A DNA stretch of 64,000 nt, taken from assembly GCF_051535215.1 (NCBI RefSeq), contig NZ_JBPPLY010000001.1, positions 1 to 64,000 on the forward strand, read 5' to 3'. Source of the stretch: Nitrobacter sp051535215 (lineage in GTDB: Bacteria; Pseudomonadota; Alphaproteobacteria; Rhizobiales; Xanthobacteraceae). The notes under the pieces are model-generated. The model was not told the DNA's origin and ran no database searches. It worked only from the letters and a program-made list of their open reading frames with translations. The position numbers and the translations under genes are program-made. This document shows, in pieces, positions 47,078-55,459 of the stretch (position 1 is its first letter; every line of letters begins with the position of its first letter).

Positions 47078-49128
47078 CGCCGCTGGCGCTGTAGGGCCAC
47101 GGCGCGGGAGCCGAGCGTCTGAGAGGTGTCATTCGGTCGGGTTCGCTGGGAAAGGCCGTGCTCTGTCTTCTCCCATCGATATGGTTCTCTCAGCAGTTGA
47201 TACAGCGCGCGCCACGCCGCGATCGAGAGGCAGGCCCAATAGAGCGGCGTCAGCGCCAGGATCCAGCCCTGCCGCAACTGCCCGCGCCGCGCCAGCCCCA
47301 TCAAGCCGACCACGATGGTCGAGGCGAACCCCGCGACGATCGCGATCAGATAGAGCGGCATGAGCGGGCTCGCGGCGAACCATCCGGGACCGCCGCCGGA
47401 ACGCGCCAGCACGTCGACCGCCATGTCGGCGGCAAGTAACGGAAAGGCCAACGCCGACAATACATTGCCGCCGACGACGGCGTTCAGCGTGAAAAACCCC
47501 TTGGCGCCCGCTTCCCTCCACAGTCGTCCGGGGCGGCGCATGTGGACGCTCCAGGTCTGCATCCATCCTTTCATCCAGCGCGAGCGCTGGCGCAACCATC
47601 CGCCGAAACGCGCCGGCGCCTCTTCGAGAGTCGTCGAGGCGAAGGTGGTCGAGCGGTAGCCAAAGCGCGCCAGCCGGAAACCGAGATCAGCGTCCTCGGT
47701 GACGTTGTAGGCATCCCAGCCGCCCACTCTGCGAAGGATGGCGGTGCGGAAGTGGTTCGACGACCCGCCGAGCGGCAGCGGCGCGCCGAACGACGCAAGT
47801 CCCGGAAGGAAGACGTCGAACTGCCCGGCATATTCAGCGGCGAACATGCGGGAGAGCCAGCTATCGGATTGATTTTCGATGCAGAGGCTGGCCTGAGCGC
47901 AGGCGACCTCGTGGCCTCCAATGCGAAAGGCGTCGAGCGCGGCGCGGAGCTGGCCCGGATCGGGGCGATCCTCGGCATCGAACACGGCAGTGAAGATGCC
48001 GCGCGCGAACGGCAGCGCGCAGTTCAGGGCTTTCGGCTTGGTGCGGGGTCCCAGCGGCGGGGCGAGCAGGACCTGGACATGCGGTATCGGACCGAGCCTG
48101 GCGAGGGCGGCGCGGGTTTCGAGATCGTCGAGCTCGATAACGATAATGACGTCGAGTTTTTCGCGCGGGTAGTCCAGTTCGCCGATGGCCTGCATCAGCG
48201 GCGCGACCGACGCCGCCTCGCGATACAGCGCCGCGATCACGGTGTAGACCGGCAGACGGCCATCGGGGATGCGCGGCAGCCGCGCCTGCGGACGCGTCGG
48301 TCGCAAGCTGGCCGCGAGCCGCAGGCCGATGAATGCGAGAAACCATACCGCCAGCATGCTGTTCAGCATATCCAGGACGGAGGCGGACATCAGCGTCATC
48401 ATGACGGTCAGGATGCCGGTCTGCGCGACACGCCGCAGGACCCGACGCCTGCTGCCAGGGCCTTCCGCAACCGGCGCGGCGGACAGGTCCGGGAATTGCC
48501 CGCCGAGCGCGTCGGCTGCGGATCGGCCGAGCGCCTCCCCCGCCTCGTGCCGCAGCAGAAACTGACTGAGATCCCGCGTCGATGTCAGACGGACCCGATC
48601 TCGCAGCGATGGATATGCGGCGGCGAGACGAGAGAGTCTTCGCGCGGCGAAGCCGCGCGGAGCGACCACCCAGATCAACTGCCCATGCCGGCGCAACGGA
48701 AGCAGCCCGTGTTCGGCGGCTCGGAGCAGATGATGATCGGGCAGCGGGCAATCGGCACGCGATATTTCCGCGAATGTTTCGATCGCAAGGCCCGTGTGAA
48801 GGGACAACACTTGCAGATAGGCATCCTCATCGATGACGCCCAACCGGATCAGCACCTGATCCGCACCGATCCCGAGCTCCCGGCAGCGTGCTTCGGCCGC
48901 GCTTAACAGCGACGGAGCGAGCACGGACCGCAGGCAATCCAGTTCGCCCGCCGGACCCGGCTCCGGATCGCACAGCCAGTTGTCGTTGCTGGATTGCGGA
49001 GTGGGGACGACGCCGGCAGGAAGGCCCGGCAACGGAAACGGCCAACCTTCCGCCACGGCAAGGCGGGGCGCGACAACCCGTCCGCCATCCTCGACACGAT
49101 CCCGTCCCGCCAAGTAACGTCCCGCCAA
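47068..49128 (-). CDS. Family 2 glycosyltransferase with N-terminal MshEN-like domain
   Basis: A 686-residue membrane protein; the exact start is uncertain. The N-terminal region (about residues 75-180) resembles the MshEN domain: LGIGADQVLIRLGVIDEDAY, then PLRRHGQLIWVVAP. Two transmembrane helices follow. The GT-A catalytic domain has VIIVIELDD, FDAEDRPDPGQL (DxD-like), VTEDADLGFRL (TED) and QRSRWMKGWMQT (QxxRW), the processive beta-glycosyltransferase set. Four more C-terminal helices follow. No PilZ domain is seen. It likely makes or exports an extracellular polysaccharide; the sugar is unknown. It is divergent from the family 3 binding-protein gene. Confidence 0.88.
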   Translation of the reverse strand: MAGRYLAGRDRVEDGGRVVAPRLAVAEGWPFPLPGLPAGVVPTPQSSNDNWLCDPEPGPAGELDCLRSVLAPSLLSAAEARCRELGIGADQVLIRLGVIDEDAYLQVLSLHTGLAIETFAEISRADCPLPDHHLLRAAEHGLLPLRRHGQLIWVVAPRGFAARRLSRLAAAYPSLRDRVRLTSTRDLSQFLLRHEAGEALGRSAADALGGQFPDLSAAPVAEGPGSRRRVLRRVAQTGILTVMMTLMSASVLDMLNSMLAVWFLAFIGLRLAASLRPTRPQARLPRIPDGRLPVYTVIAALYREAASVAPLMQAIGELDYPREKLDVIIVIELDDLETRAALARLGPIPHVQVLLAPPLGPRTKPKALNCALPFARGIFTAVFDAEDRPDPGQLRAALDAFRIGGHEVACAQASLCIENQSDSWLSRMFAAEYAGQFDVFLPGLASFGAPLPLGGSSNHFRTAILRRVGGWDAYNVTEDADLGFRLARFGYRSTTFASTTLEEAPARFGGWLRQRSRWMKGWMQTWSVHMRRPGRLWREAGAKGFFTLNAVVGGNVLSALAFPLLAADMAVDVLARSGGGPGWFAASPLMPLYLIAIVAGFASTIVVGLMGLARRGQLRQGWILALTPLYWACLSIAAWRALYQLLREPYRWEKTEHGLSQRTRPNDTSQTLGSRAVALQRQRRYR

Positions 49129-49208
49129 GTGCCGCCCCCGCGCAACAAACGATACTCGCGTCGCGCTCCGGATGGTCTATAAGACCTCCGTCCAAAAAGC
49201 CCCGCTCA

Positions 49209-50144
49209 ATGCAACCACAGATTACCGCCTCCGCCAACGAAAGATTGAAGCGCAGCCCCGCGACGACGCTGGGTTGCCTGCTGGTCGCTTGCGGGCTGCT
49301 GGTTTGTAGCGCGGCGACCGACGACGCGCGCGCGCAAGCGGCGCCAACGACCGCCGCGGCGAAGACCTCGGCCGTCGCGCCGCAGGCGGTGCCGGGCTTC
49401 TGGGATCCGCGTCGCCGCCCGGACCGGCCCGAACTGTCCCGCCTGAGCGTGATCCGCTTTCTGACCGAGACAGACTATCCGCCCTTCAACTTCACCGGTC
49501 CGGACGGCAATCCGGCCGGTTTCAATGTCGATCTGGCGCGCGCCCTGTGCGACGAGATCAAGGTCACCTGCACGATCCAGATGCGGCGCTTCGAGACGCT
49601 GGTGGACGCACTTACCAGCAACCGCGGCGATGCCATCATCGCATCGCTGGCGGTGACGCCGGAGTTGCGCAAACGGGTGGACTTCACCGATCCGTACTAT
49701 CGGCCGCCGGCGCGATTCGTATCGCGGCGCGACGCCGTGATACCAGAGGTGCGCCCGGAATATCTCGAGGGCAAGAAGGTCGGCGTCATCGCGGGCTCCG
49801 CGCACGAGGCCTATCTCAAGGCTTTCTTCACCGACGCCGAACTGCACACCTATCCGAACGACGAGGCGCTGCGGCAGGCGCTGCGGCGGGGCGATGTCGA
49901 CTTCATCTTCGGCGATGCCATCGGGCTGGCGTTCTGGATCAATGGCACCGATTCGGAAGGCTGCTGCGCGTTCAGCGGTGGCCCGTTTGTCGAAAGCCGC
50001 TATTTCGGCGAAGGTGTCGGCATCGCGGTGAAGAAGGGCAACGACGTGCTGCGCCAGGCGCTGAACTGGGCGTTGTTCCGGATCTGGGAAAAGGGCCGCT
50101 ACACCGACCTGTGGCTGCGGTATTTTTCCGTCAGTCCCTTTTGA
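49209..50144 (+). CDS. Family 3 periplasmic substrate-binding protein (amino-acid type)
   Basis: A 311-residue exported protein; the Met at 49209 precedes a signal region ending DDARAQA (about residue 45). The SBP_bac_3 pattern is clear: FLTETDYPPFNFTGPDGNPAG, DVDLARAL-like NVDLARALCDEIKV, DAIIASLAVTPELRKRVDFT and EGKKVGVIAGSAHEAYLKAF. It would bind a small polar compound, probably an amino acid, for an ABC importer or a signalling protein. No transporter genes adjoin. The stop abuts two tandem copies of TGAGAGCATGACCCCG. Confidence 0.88.
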   Translation: MQPQITASANERLKRSPATTLGCLLVACGLLVCSAATDDARAQAAPTTAAAKTSAVAPQAVPGFWDPRRRPDRPELSRLSVIRFLTETDYPPFNFTGPDGNPAGFNVDLARALCDEIKVTCTIQMRRFETLVDALTSNRGDAIIASLAVTPELRKRVDFTDPYYRPPARFVSRRDAVIPEVRPEYLEGKKVGVIAGSAHEAYLKAFFTDAELHTYPNDEALRQALRRGDVDFIFGDAIGLAFWINGTDSEGCCAFSGGPFVESRYFGEGVGIAVKKGNDVLRQALNWALFRIWEKGRYTDLWLRYFSVSPF

Positions 50145-50230
50145 GAGCATGACCCCGTTGAGAGCATGACCCCGGCGCGAAGCGCCGCGCGCGTAAAGCG
50201 GGACCGGTTTTCGGATAGGATCATGCTCAA
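50142..50230 (+). repeat. Dispersed repeat family B, copy 2, with tandem left end
   Basis: TTGAGAGCATGACCCCG occurs twice in tandem. GGGACCGGTTTTCGGATAGG and ATCATGCTCAA follow, the family B right part. The TGA stop of the binding-protein gene is shared with the first copy. Confidence 0.75.
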
Positions 50231-50271
50231 TCAAAAATTGGTGCGGCGGAACGGAAGACACCGCGCGCGCC

Positions 50272-51924
50272 ATGGAGAGTGAAGTGAGTGAAATGTCAGA
50301 CCCGATGTCAGCGAGCGATCTGCGCAGCCTCGCCGAGCAATCCAATGCGTGGCCGTTCGAGCAGGCGAAGCAGATCGTCGCGCGCCTCAAGAAGAAACCG
50401 AAGGACGAGGTGCTGTTCGAGACAGGCTACGGTCCGTCCGGGCTGCCGCATATCGGCACTTTCGGCGAGGTCGCGCGCACCACGATGGTTCGTCACGCCT
50501 TCCGCGTGCTGACCGAGGACAAGATCAAGACCCGGTTGCTGGCGTTTTCCGACGACATGGACGGCCTGCGCAAGGTGCCGGACAATGTGCCGAACAAAGA
50601 CCTGCTGACGCAGGATCTCGGCAAGCCGCTGACGCAGGTGCGCGATCCATTCGGTACGCATCCGAGTTTCGGCGAGCACAACAACGCCCGCCTGCGCGCC
50701 TTTCTCGACACCTTCGGTTTCGACTACGAGTTCGCCAGTTCGACCGCCTACTATACCTCGGGCCGCTTCGACGCCACCCTTCTGAAGGTGCTCGAAAACA
50801 TCGACAGGGTGATGGCGATCATGCTGCCCAGCTTGCGCGAGGAACGCGCCGCGAGCTATTCGCCTTTCCTCCCGATCTGCCCCCGCACCGGCGTGGTGCT
50901 GCAGGTGCCGATCGTCGCTCACGACGCGAAAGCCGGCACGGTCTCCTATGACGATCCCGAAACCAACGAGCGCGTCACGGTCCCCGTCACCGGCGGACAT
51001 TGCAAATTGCAGTGGAAGCCGGACTGGGCGATGCGCTGGACCGCGCTCGGCGTCGATTATGAAATGGCGGGCAAGGACCTGATCGATTCGGTGAAGCTGT
51101 CGGGCAAGATCTGTTCCGCGCTCGGCGGCACGCCGCCGGAAGGCTTCAACTACGAACTGTTCCTCGACGACAAGGGCCAGAAGATTTCCAAGTCGAAGGG
51201 AAACGGCCTGACCATCGACGAATGGCTGCGCTATGCCTCGCCGGAATCGCTGTCGCTCTTCATGTACCGCGAACCGAAGGCGGCGAAGCGGCTGCATTTC
51301 GACGTGATTCCGCGCAACGTCGACGACTACCAGCAGTTCCTCGAAGGCTACCCGCGTCAGGACGCAAGGGAGCGGCTCGCCAACCCCGTCTGGCACATTC
51401 ATGCCGGCCGGCCGCCCGAGGCCGACATGCCGGTCACGTTCCAGTTGCTGCTGACGCTGGTATCGTCATCGAACGCGGAGAATGCCGAAACACTATGGGG
51501 CTTCATCGGCCGCTATCGTCCCGGCGTCACGCCGCAGACCCATCCGAAGCTCGACGCGCTGGTCGGCTACGCCATCAACTATTACCGCGACTTCGTGGCG
51601 CCGGCGAAAAAATTCCGCGAGCCGACGGGGAGCGAGCGCGCCGCGTTGCAGGACCTGCGCGACGCGCTGTCGCAATTCCCGGCAGACGCGTCGGCCGAAG
51701 ACATTCAGAACGTGGTGTATGAGATCGGCCGACGCGAGCCTTTTCTGAACCATAAGAAGCTGGCCAAGGACGGCCGCCCCGGCGTCTCGCTGGACTGGTT
51801 CAACATGCTCTATCAGGTGCTGCTCGGACAGGAGAAGGGGCCGCGCTTCGGTTCGTTCGTCGCGGTCTACGGATTGCAGAACGCCATCGCAATGATCGAC
51901 GGCGCGCTCGCGCGGGCGGGATGA
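50272..51924 (+). CDS. lysS: Lysine--tRNA ligase, class I
   Basis: A 550-residue class I lysyl-tRNA synthetase, unrelated to the class II LysRS of E. coli. The HIGH motif is PHIGTFGE (residues 59-66) and the KMSKS motif is KISKSKGNG. Other typical blocks are FSDDMDGLRKVP and TGGHCKLQWKPDWAMRW. Class I LysRS occurs in archaea, spirochaetes and alphaproteobacteria. A start at 50272 or at 50293 (MSDPMSASD) is possible. It is a single gene. Confidence 0.96.
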   Translation: MESEVSEMSDPMSASDLRSLAEQSNAWPFEQAKQIVARLKKKPKDEVLFETGYGPSGLPHIGTFGEVARTTMVRHAFRVLTEDKIKTRLLAFSDDMDGLRKVPDNVPNKDLLTQDLGKPLTQVRDPFGTHPSFGEHNNARLRAFLDTFGFDYEFASSTAYYTSGRFDATLLKVLENIDRVMAIMLPSLREERAASYSPFLPICPRTGVVLQVPIVAHDAKAGTVSYDDPETNERVTVPVTGGHCKLQWKPDWAMRWTALGVDYEMAGKDLIDSVKLSGKICSALGGTPPEGFNYELFLDDKGQKISKSKGNGLTIDEWLRYASPESLSLFMYREPKAAKRLHFDVIPRNVDDYQQFLEGYPRQDARERLANPVWHIHAGRPPEADMPVTFQLLLTLVSSSNAENAETLWGFIGRYRPGVTPQTHPKLDALVGYAINYYRDFVAPAKKFREPTGSERAALQDLRDALSQFPADASAEDIQNVVYEIGRREPFLNHKKLAKDGRPGVSLDWFNMLYQVLLGQEKGPRFGSFVAVYGLQNAIAMIDGALARAG

Positions 51925-52330
51925 CGGTCTTCGCAGCTCCTGACGGGGGTACCGCCGGGCGGACCGGGAAGCGGAAAAACTTTTCCCTCCGACTGGCGGG
52001 TTTTTTTGTATCGTCCGGAACGCCCTGTCGTCCGTCCACATTAACCGGACGGACTTTCCCCAGAGGTTCCCCGTCCACTCCCGGCCCGCCGGTGACTGCC
52101 CCCCACTTCACCGGCGGTTCGCGCTCTGCGCTTCCGAACGAATGACCGCTGCACTTGCGCCGGCTGCGCTTGCGTCCCATTCGGGCAGCGGTTCGTTTTC
52201 CGGTCATTTACTTTGTTCAGGCAATTTTATTTGAATGCCGAGACTGCGCATCGAATCGCGCGTGACGGCGCGCCGTGCGATTTCGAAGTTGGTGGCGGCT
52301 GCGGCTACGATGCAGTTTTGGAGCAAAGGA
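51925..52330. other. Intergenic region with possible lysS terminator
   Basis: About 400 bp between lysS and the L,D-transpeptidase gene. Near its start, ACCGCC (51950) can pair with GGCGGGT, followed by TTTTTTT (about 52001), around an inner GGAAAA/TTTTCC hairpin. This is a plausible terminator. The rest shows no gene. An open frame at 51921-52145 lacks family features, and the part from 52235 on may belong to the next gene if an earlier start is used. Confidence 0.4.
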
Positions 52331-52849
52331 ATGTCGACGAGGGCTGCGGCGGCGTTGGCCGCCACGATCGGAGCCAGCCTGCTGGTTATCGCACCGGCCG
52401 AAGCGCGGCCGGATGTGGTGAGCTACCGCGGTGATTATGCGCCGGGCACCATCGTGGTGAAGACCAATGAGCGCAGGCTCTACCTGATCGTCGATTCCGA
52501 TCGCGCGATCCGCTATCCCGTCGGCGTCGGCAAGGCCGGCAAGCAATGGACCGGCACCGCGCAGATCGAAGGCAAATATCGCGACCCGGCATGGGCGCCG
52601 CCGGCGGACGTGAAGCGCGATCACCCGAATATTCCGGACGTCATTGCGGGAGGCTCGCCGTCGAATCCCATGGGCGTCGCGGCGATGACGCTGTCCGGCG
52701 GCGGGCAATATGCCATTCACGGCACCAACCGTCCGCAGTCGGTCGGTCATTTCGTGTCATACGGCTGCATTCGCATGTACAACGACGACATCGACGACCT
52801 CTATCGGCGCGTTTCGATCGGAACGCCGGTTGTGGTGACGCAACGCTGA
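52331..52849 (+). CDS. L,D-transpeptidase (YkuD domain)
   Basis: A 172-residue exported enzyme; the start at 52331 gives a clean signal peptide (MSTRAAAALAATIGASLLVI, ending PAEA). Earlier in-frame ATGs at 52310 and 52235 cannot be excluded. The YkuD catalytic motif is complete: IHGTNRPQSVGHFVSYGCIR, with nucleophile Cys in SYGCIRM. Strand TIVVKTNERRLYLIVDSDRA opens the domain. It forms 3-3 cross-links or attaches proteins to peptidoglycan in the periplasm. Confidence 0.92.
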   Translation: MSTRAAAALAATIGASLLVIAPAEARPDVVSYRGDYAPGTIVVKTNERRLYLIVDSDRAIRYPVGVGKAGKQWTGTAQIEGKYRDPAWAPPADVKRDHPNIPDVIAGGSPSNPMGVAAMTLSGGGQYAIHGTNRPQSVGHFVSYGCIRMYNDDIDDLYRRVSIGTPVVVTQR

Positions 52850-52855
52850 CTGAGA

Positions 52856-52890
52856 GAGGCGGTAAGCGCCAACCGTAAAGCTACCGCCTC
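52856..52890. terminator. Hairpin between the convergent transpeptidase and nuclease-like genes
   Basis: A perfect 9-bp inverted repeat (GAGGCGGTA / TACCGCCTC) with a 17-nt loop. The right arm overlaps the stop of the nuclease-like gene. No T-run is present; the terminator role is inferred from the convergent position. Confidence 0.45.
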
Positions 52891-53465
52891 GCGCCGTCGC
52901 ACCAGTTTCCGCGATGACCGCCGTGATAGGCGCGGGCGTAACCCCCAGCCAGCATCGCCGCCGAGACGTCGGGCGTTCGTGCCGTGGCTGCATCGGCAAG
53001 GACGCGCCCGTTATATTTGTCGGGTCCGATATTGGCGATCGTGACACCGCCCTCGCCGAGCAGATCGCGCAGCCGGGCGCTCGCGGCCTGCGCCAGCCGC
53101 AGTTCCTCGGCGCAGGCGGCCTTCATCTCCGCGGCGTCGATGCCGCGCAGCCGCACCCGCGTCGTCATGTCGAGACCGGGCCACAGATGAACCAGCGCCT
53201 CGAAGGTATCGCCGTCGATCGTCCTGACGACCTCGACCTGGTGCCGCGCTCCCGAATCGGCGGCGCGCGCCCAGATCGCGCGCGTGTCGGTCGGGGACGG
53301 CAGCGACATCTGGTTAAGGGCCGCCGGCGGCCAATGCACCCAGTTCCGGATCGGCAGCATGGTGCCAGCCACCACGCCCAAAGTGAAAATCCAGGGCAGA
53401 ACCGGCGATAGACGGCCACGCCAACGCGACGCCGGCGATGTATTTATTCTGGTATATGGGTACAT
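52881..53465 (-). CDS. Thermonuclease (SNase-like) family protein
   Basis: A 194-residue protein from the Met at 53465 (MYPYTRINTSP); the frame is open to 53567. A membrane anchor or signal lies at residues 16-40. The SNase domain retains the likely active-site residues: Asp in RTIDGDTFEA, Arg in VRLRGIDAAE with the following Glu, and Arg in DKYNGRVLA. It may be a membrane-bound or exported nuclease. The C-terminus ends HGGHRGNWCDG, common in this subgroup. Confidence 0.85.
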   Translation of the reverse strand: MYPYTRINTSPASRWRGRLSPVLPWIFTLGVVAGTMLPIRNWVHWPPAALNQMSLPSPTDTRAIWARAADSGARHQVEVVRTIDGDTFEALVHLWPGLDMTTRVRLRGIDAAEMKAACAEELRLAQAASARLRDLLGEGGVTIANIGPDKYNGRVLADAATARTPDVSAAMLAGGYARAYHGGHRGNWCDGARR

Positions 53466-53533
53466 ATTCCTAATATAGCCGATTTTTACCCAACTGCAAG
53501 CTGAAAAGGCATCGATGGCGGAAAATGATCCGC

Positions 53534-53758
53534 TTAGAAGTCCGATGCGATTCCGTTTCGCTCCCAATCGCCAAACCGCGTCGGCTCGGGGCCTTTCGGC
53601 CCCTGAATTTCTTTCGGGTTCTCTTTTGGTCCGGCAGCTGCTTGAGAAACGGCACGGCGCGCCTCCGCCTCGGCGAGCGCGCGCTGTGCTGCCGGGGTCA
53701 ACGGCTTTCGCGCATCGGCCGGATCGTTGTGCGGCAAGATCGAAGGCTCGTCCGCCAT
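53534..53758 (-). CDS. Succinate dehydrogenase assembly factor 4 homologue (DUF1674)
   Basis: A 74-residue protein from the Met of MADEPSILPHND. The C-terminal signature GPKGPEPTRFGDWERNGIAS, ending DF, is nearly invariant in SdhAF4/DUF1674 proteins. In mitochondria and bacteria these assist maturation of flavinylated SdhA. The N-terminal part is helical and basic. It is divergent from rsmB, a common neighbour arrangement in this group. Confidence 0.93.
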   Translation of the reverse strand: MADEPSILPHNDPADARKPLTPAAQRALAEAEARRAVSQAAAGPKENPKEIQGPKGPEPTRFGDWERNGIASDF

Positions 53759-53970
53759 GTCATAACTCCCGTGGCGATTTTCCGGCGGGCGGAAGCGAAT
53801 CATCGTCGCCAGAAAGCCGTCTTCCACCACAAATCATGTTCCGAATGCGTGAACATGATGGCGATTCTTATATTTGGCATATTCACGTGTCACGAATCTG
53901 ATCCCGCCGTGACGGACGTTGAGCAGATGCGTATCCGTCATCCCTCACTTTCAAGCGATTTGCCTGCCTC

Positions 53971-55323
53971 ATGCCGTCAACCAGATTCGCACCGCCCACC
54001 GAGGTCCCCGGCCTCGCAGCCCGGCGCATCGCAGCGGATATTCTCGACGGCGTCCTGCACAAGCGTCGCACGCTCGACGAACAGCTCGAAGGCGCGGCCG
54101 CGCATCCCGGCCTGAAGGCGCTCGCCGATCGAGATCGCGCCTTGATGCGGCGCCTGGTGGCGACGATCCTGCGCCGGCTTGGAACACTCGGCCATCTGCT
54201 GTCGCGGCTGCTCGATCGCGGCGTCCCGACCGACGCACCGCGCGCCCAGAGCGCGCTTCTGATCGGCGCGGCGCAGATTCTCTGGATGGACGTGCCGGAT
54301 CACGCCGCCGTCGATTTGTCGGTGCGCCTCGTGCAATCGGACCGCCGGGCGGCGAAATATGCGGGGCTGGTCAACGCCGTGCTGCGCCGCTGCGCCCGCG
54401 AGGGTCAGTGCCTGATCGATGAGGTCCGCTCGGAGGCGCTCGATATCCCGCCGTGGCTGATGGCGCGATGGACCGCTCATTACGGCGAGAGCGCCGCGAA
54501 AGCCATTGTCGCGGCAATCAGCCACGAACCGCCGCTCGATCTCACCGTCAAGACCGACGCGGCGCAGTGGGCGGCGCGGCTGCATGGCGAGGTTTTGCCG
54601 ACCGGAACCGTTCGCACAGCATTGCAGGGCCCCATCGCGATGCTGCCCGGATTTCCGGAAGGGCGATGGTGGGTGCAGGACGCCGCCGCCGCGCTGCCGG
54701 CGCGGCTGTTCGGCGATCTCAAAGGACGACGTATCGTCGACCTCTGCGCCGCGCCCGGCGGCAAGACCGCACAACTCGCGCAGGCGGGTGCGGACGTGAC
54801 GGCCATCGACCGTTCCCCAAATCGGGTGGCGCGGCTGCGCGAGAATCTCGGCCGGCTGTCGCTGGACGCGCGGGCGCTCGTCGCCGACGCCGTCGAATGG
54901 CAGGATGATGCGGCAGTCGGCGGCTTCGACGGCGTGCTGATCGACGCGCCCTGCTCCGCGACCGGAACCATCCGCCGTCATCCGGACGTGGCCTGGCTCA
55001 AGCAGGAGGCGGATATCGCGGCGCTGACCACGCTGCAAAACCGGCTGCTGCAAAAAGCGCTCGCGCTGCTCAAGCCAGGCGGAACACTGGTCTATTGCAC
55101 CTGCTCGCTGGAACCCGAGGAAGGCGAGCGGACCGTCGCCGCGCTGCTCGCGTCGGAGGCAGGCGTACGGCGCGCGCCGATCAGCGCCGCGGAAGTTGCC
55201 GGACTGGACGGTATCGTGACGCCGGCGGGTGACTTGCGCACCCTGCCCTGCCATCTGCCGCGCGACGATCCGAAGTTGGGCGGCCTCGACGGTTTCTACG
55301 CGGCGCGATTGACCAAGTGCTGA
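53971..55323 (+). CDS. rsmB: RsmB/NOP family rRNA cytosine-5 methyltransferase
   Basis: A 450-residue protein. A NusB-like N-terminal domain (residues 10-150; RRIAADILDGVLHKRRTLDE) is followed by a class I SAM-dependent methyltransferase. SAM-binding motif I is VDLCAAPGGKTAQLAQAGAD. The two catalytic cysteines are in DAPCSATGTIRRHPD and YCTCSLEPEEGE. It methylates C967-type cytosine of 16S rRNA in the E. coli numbering. The heparinase-like gene follows 136 bp downstream. Confidence 0.94.
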   Translation: MPSTRFAPPTEVPGLAARRIAADILDGVLHKRRTLDEQLEGAAAHPGLKALADRDRALMRRLVATILRRLGTLGHLLSRLLDRGVPTDAPRAQSALLIGAAQILWMDVPDHAAVDLSVRLVQSDRRAAKYAGLVNAVLRRCAREGQCLIDEVRSEALDIPPWLMARWTAHYGESAAKAIVAAISHEPPLDLTVKTDAAQWAARLHGEVLPTGTVRTALQGPIAMLPGFPEGRWWVQDAAAALPARLFGDLKGRRIVDLCAAPGGKTAQLAQAGADVTAIDRSPNRVARLRENLGRLSLDARALVADAVEWQDDAAVGGFDGVLIDAPCSATGTIRRHPDVAWLKQEADIAALTTLQNRLLQKALALLKPGGTLVYCTCSLEPEEGERTVAALLASEAGVRRAPISAAEVAGLDGIVTPAGDLRTLPCHLPRDDPKLGGLDGFYAARLTKC

Positions 55324-55459
55324 TATCCAAAGCCGGATCAAACAGATTCGTGGCATTTCAAGATAGTGCGTTGCCGGCCTTTCCGGATTAAAAAGATTCG
55401 CGAAAGAGTCCCCATCAACTGAAAGGGATTCGCGGGAATCCTCACACTGAAGGCGCAGC

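Noticed and set aside
51921..52145. 74-codon frame after lysS
   Set aside because: No start signal and Arg/Ser/Pro-rich composition; it overlaps the probable terminator.
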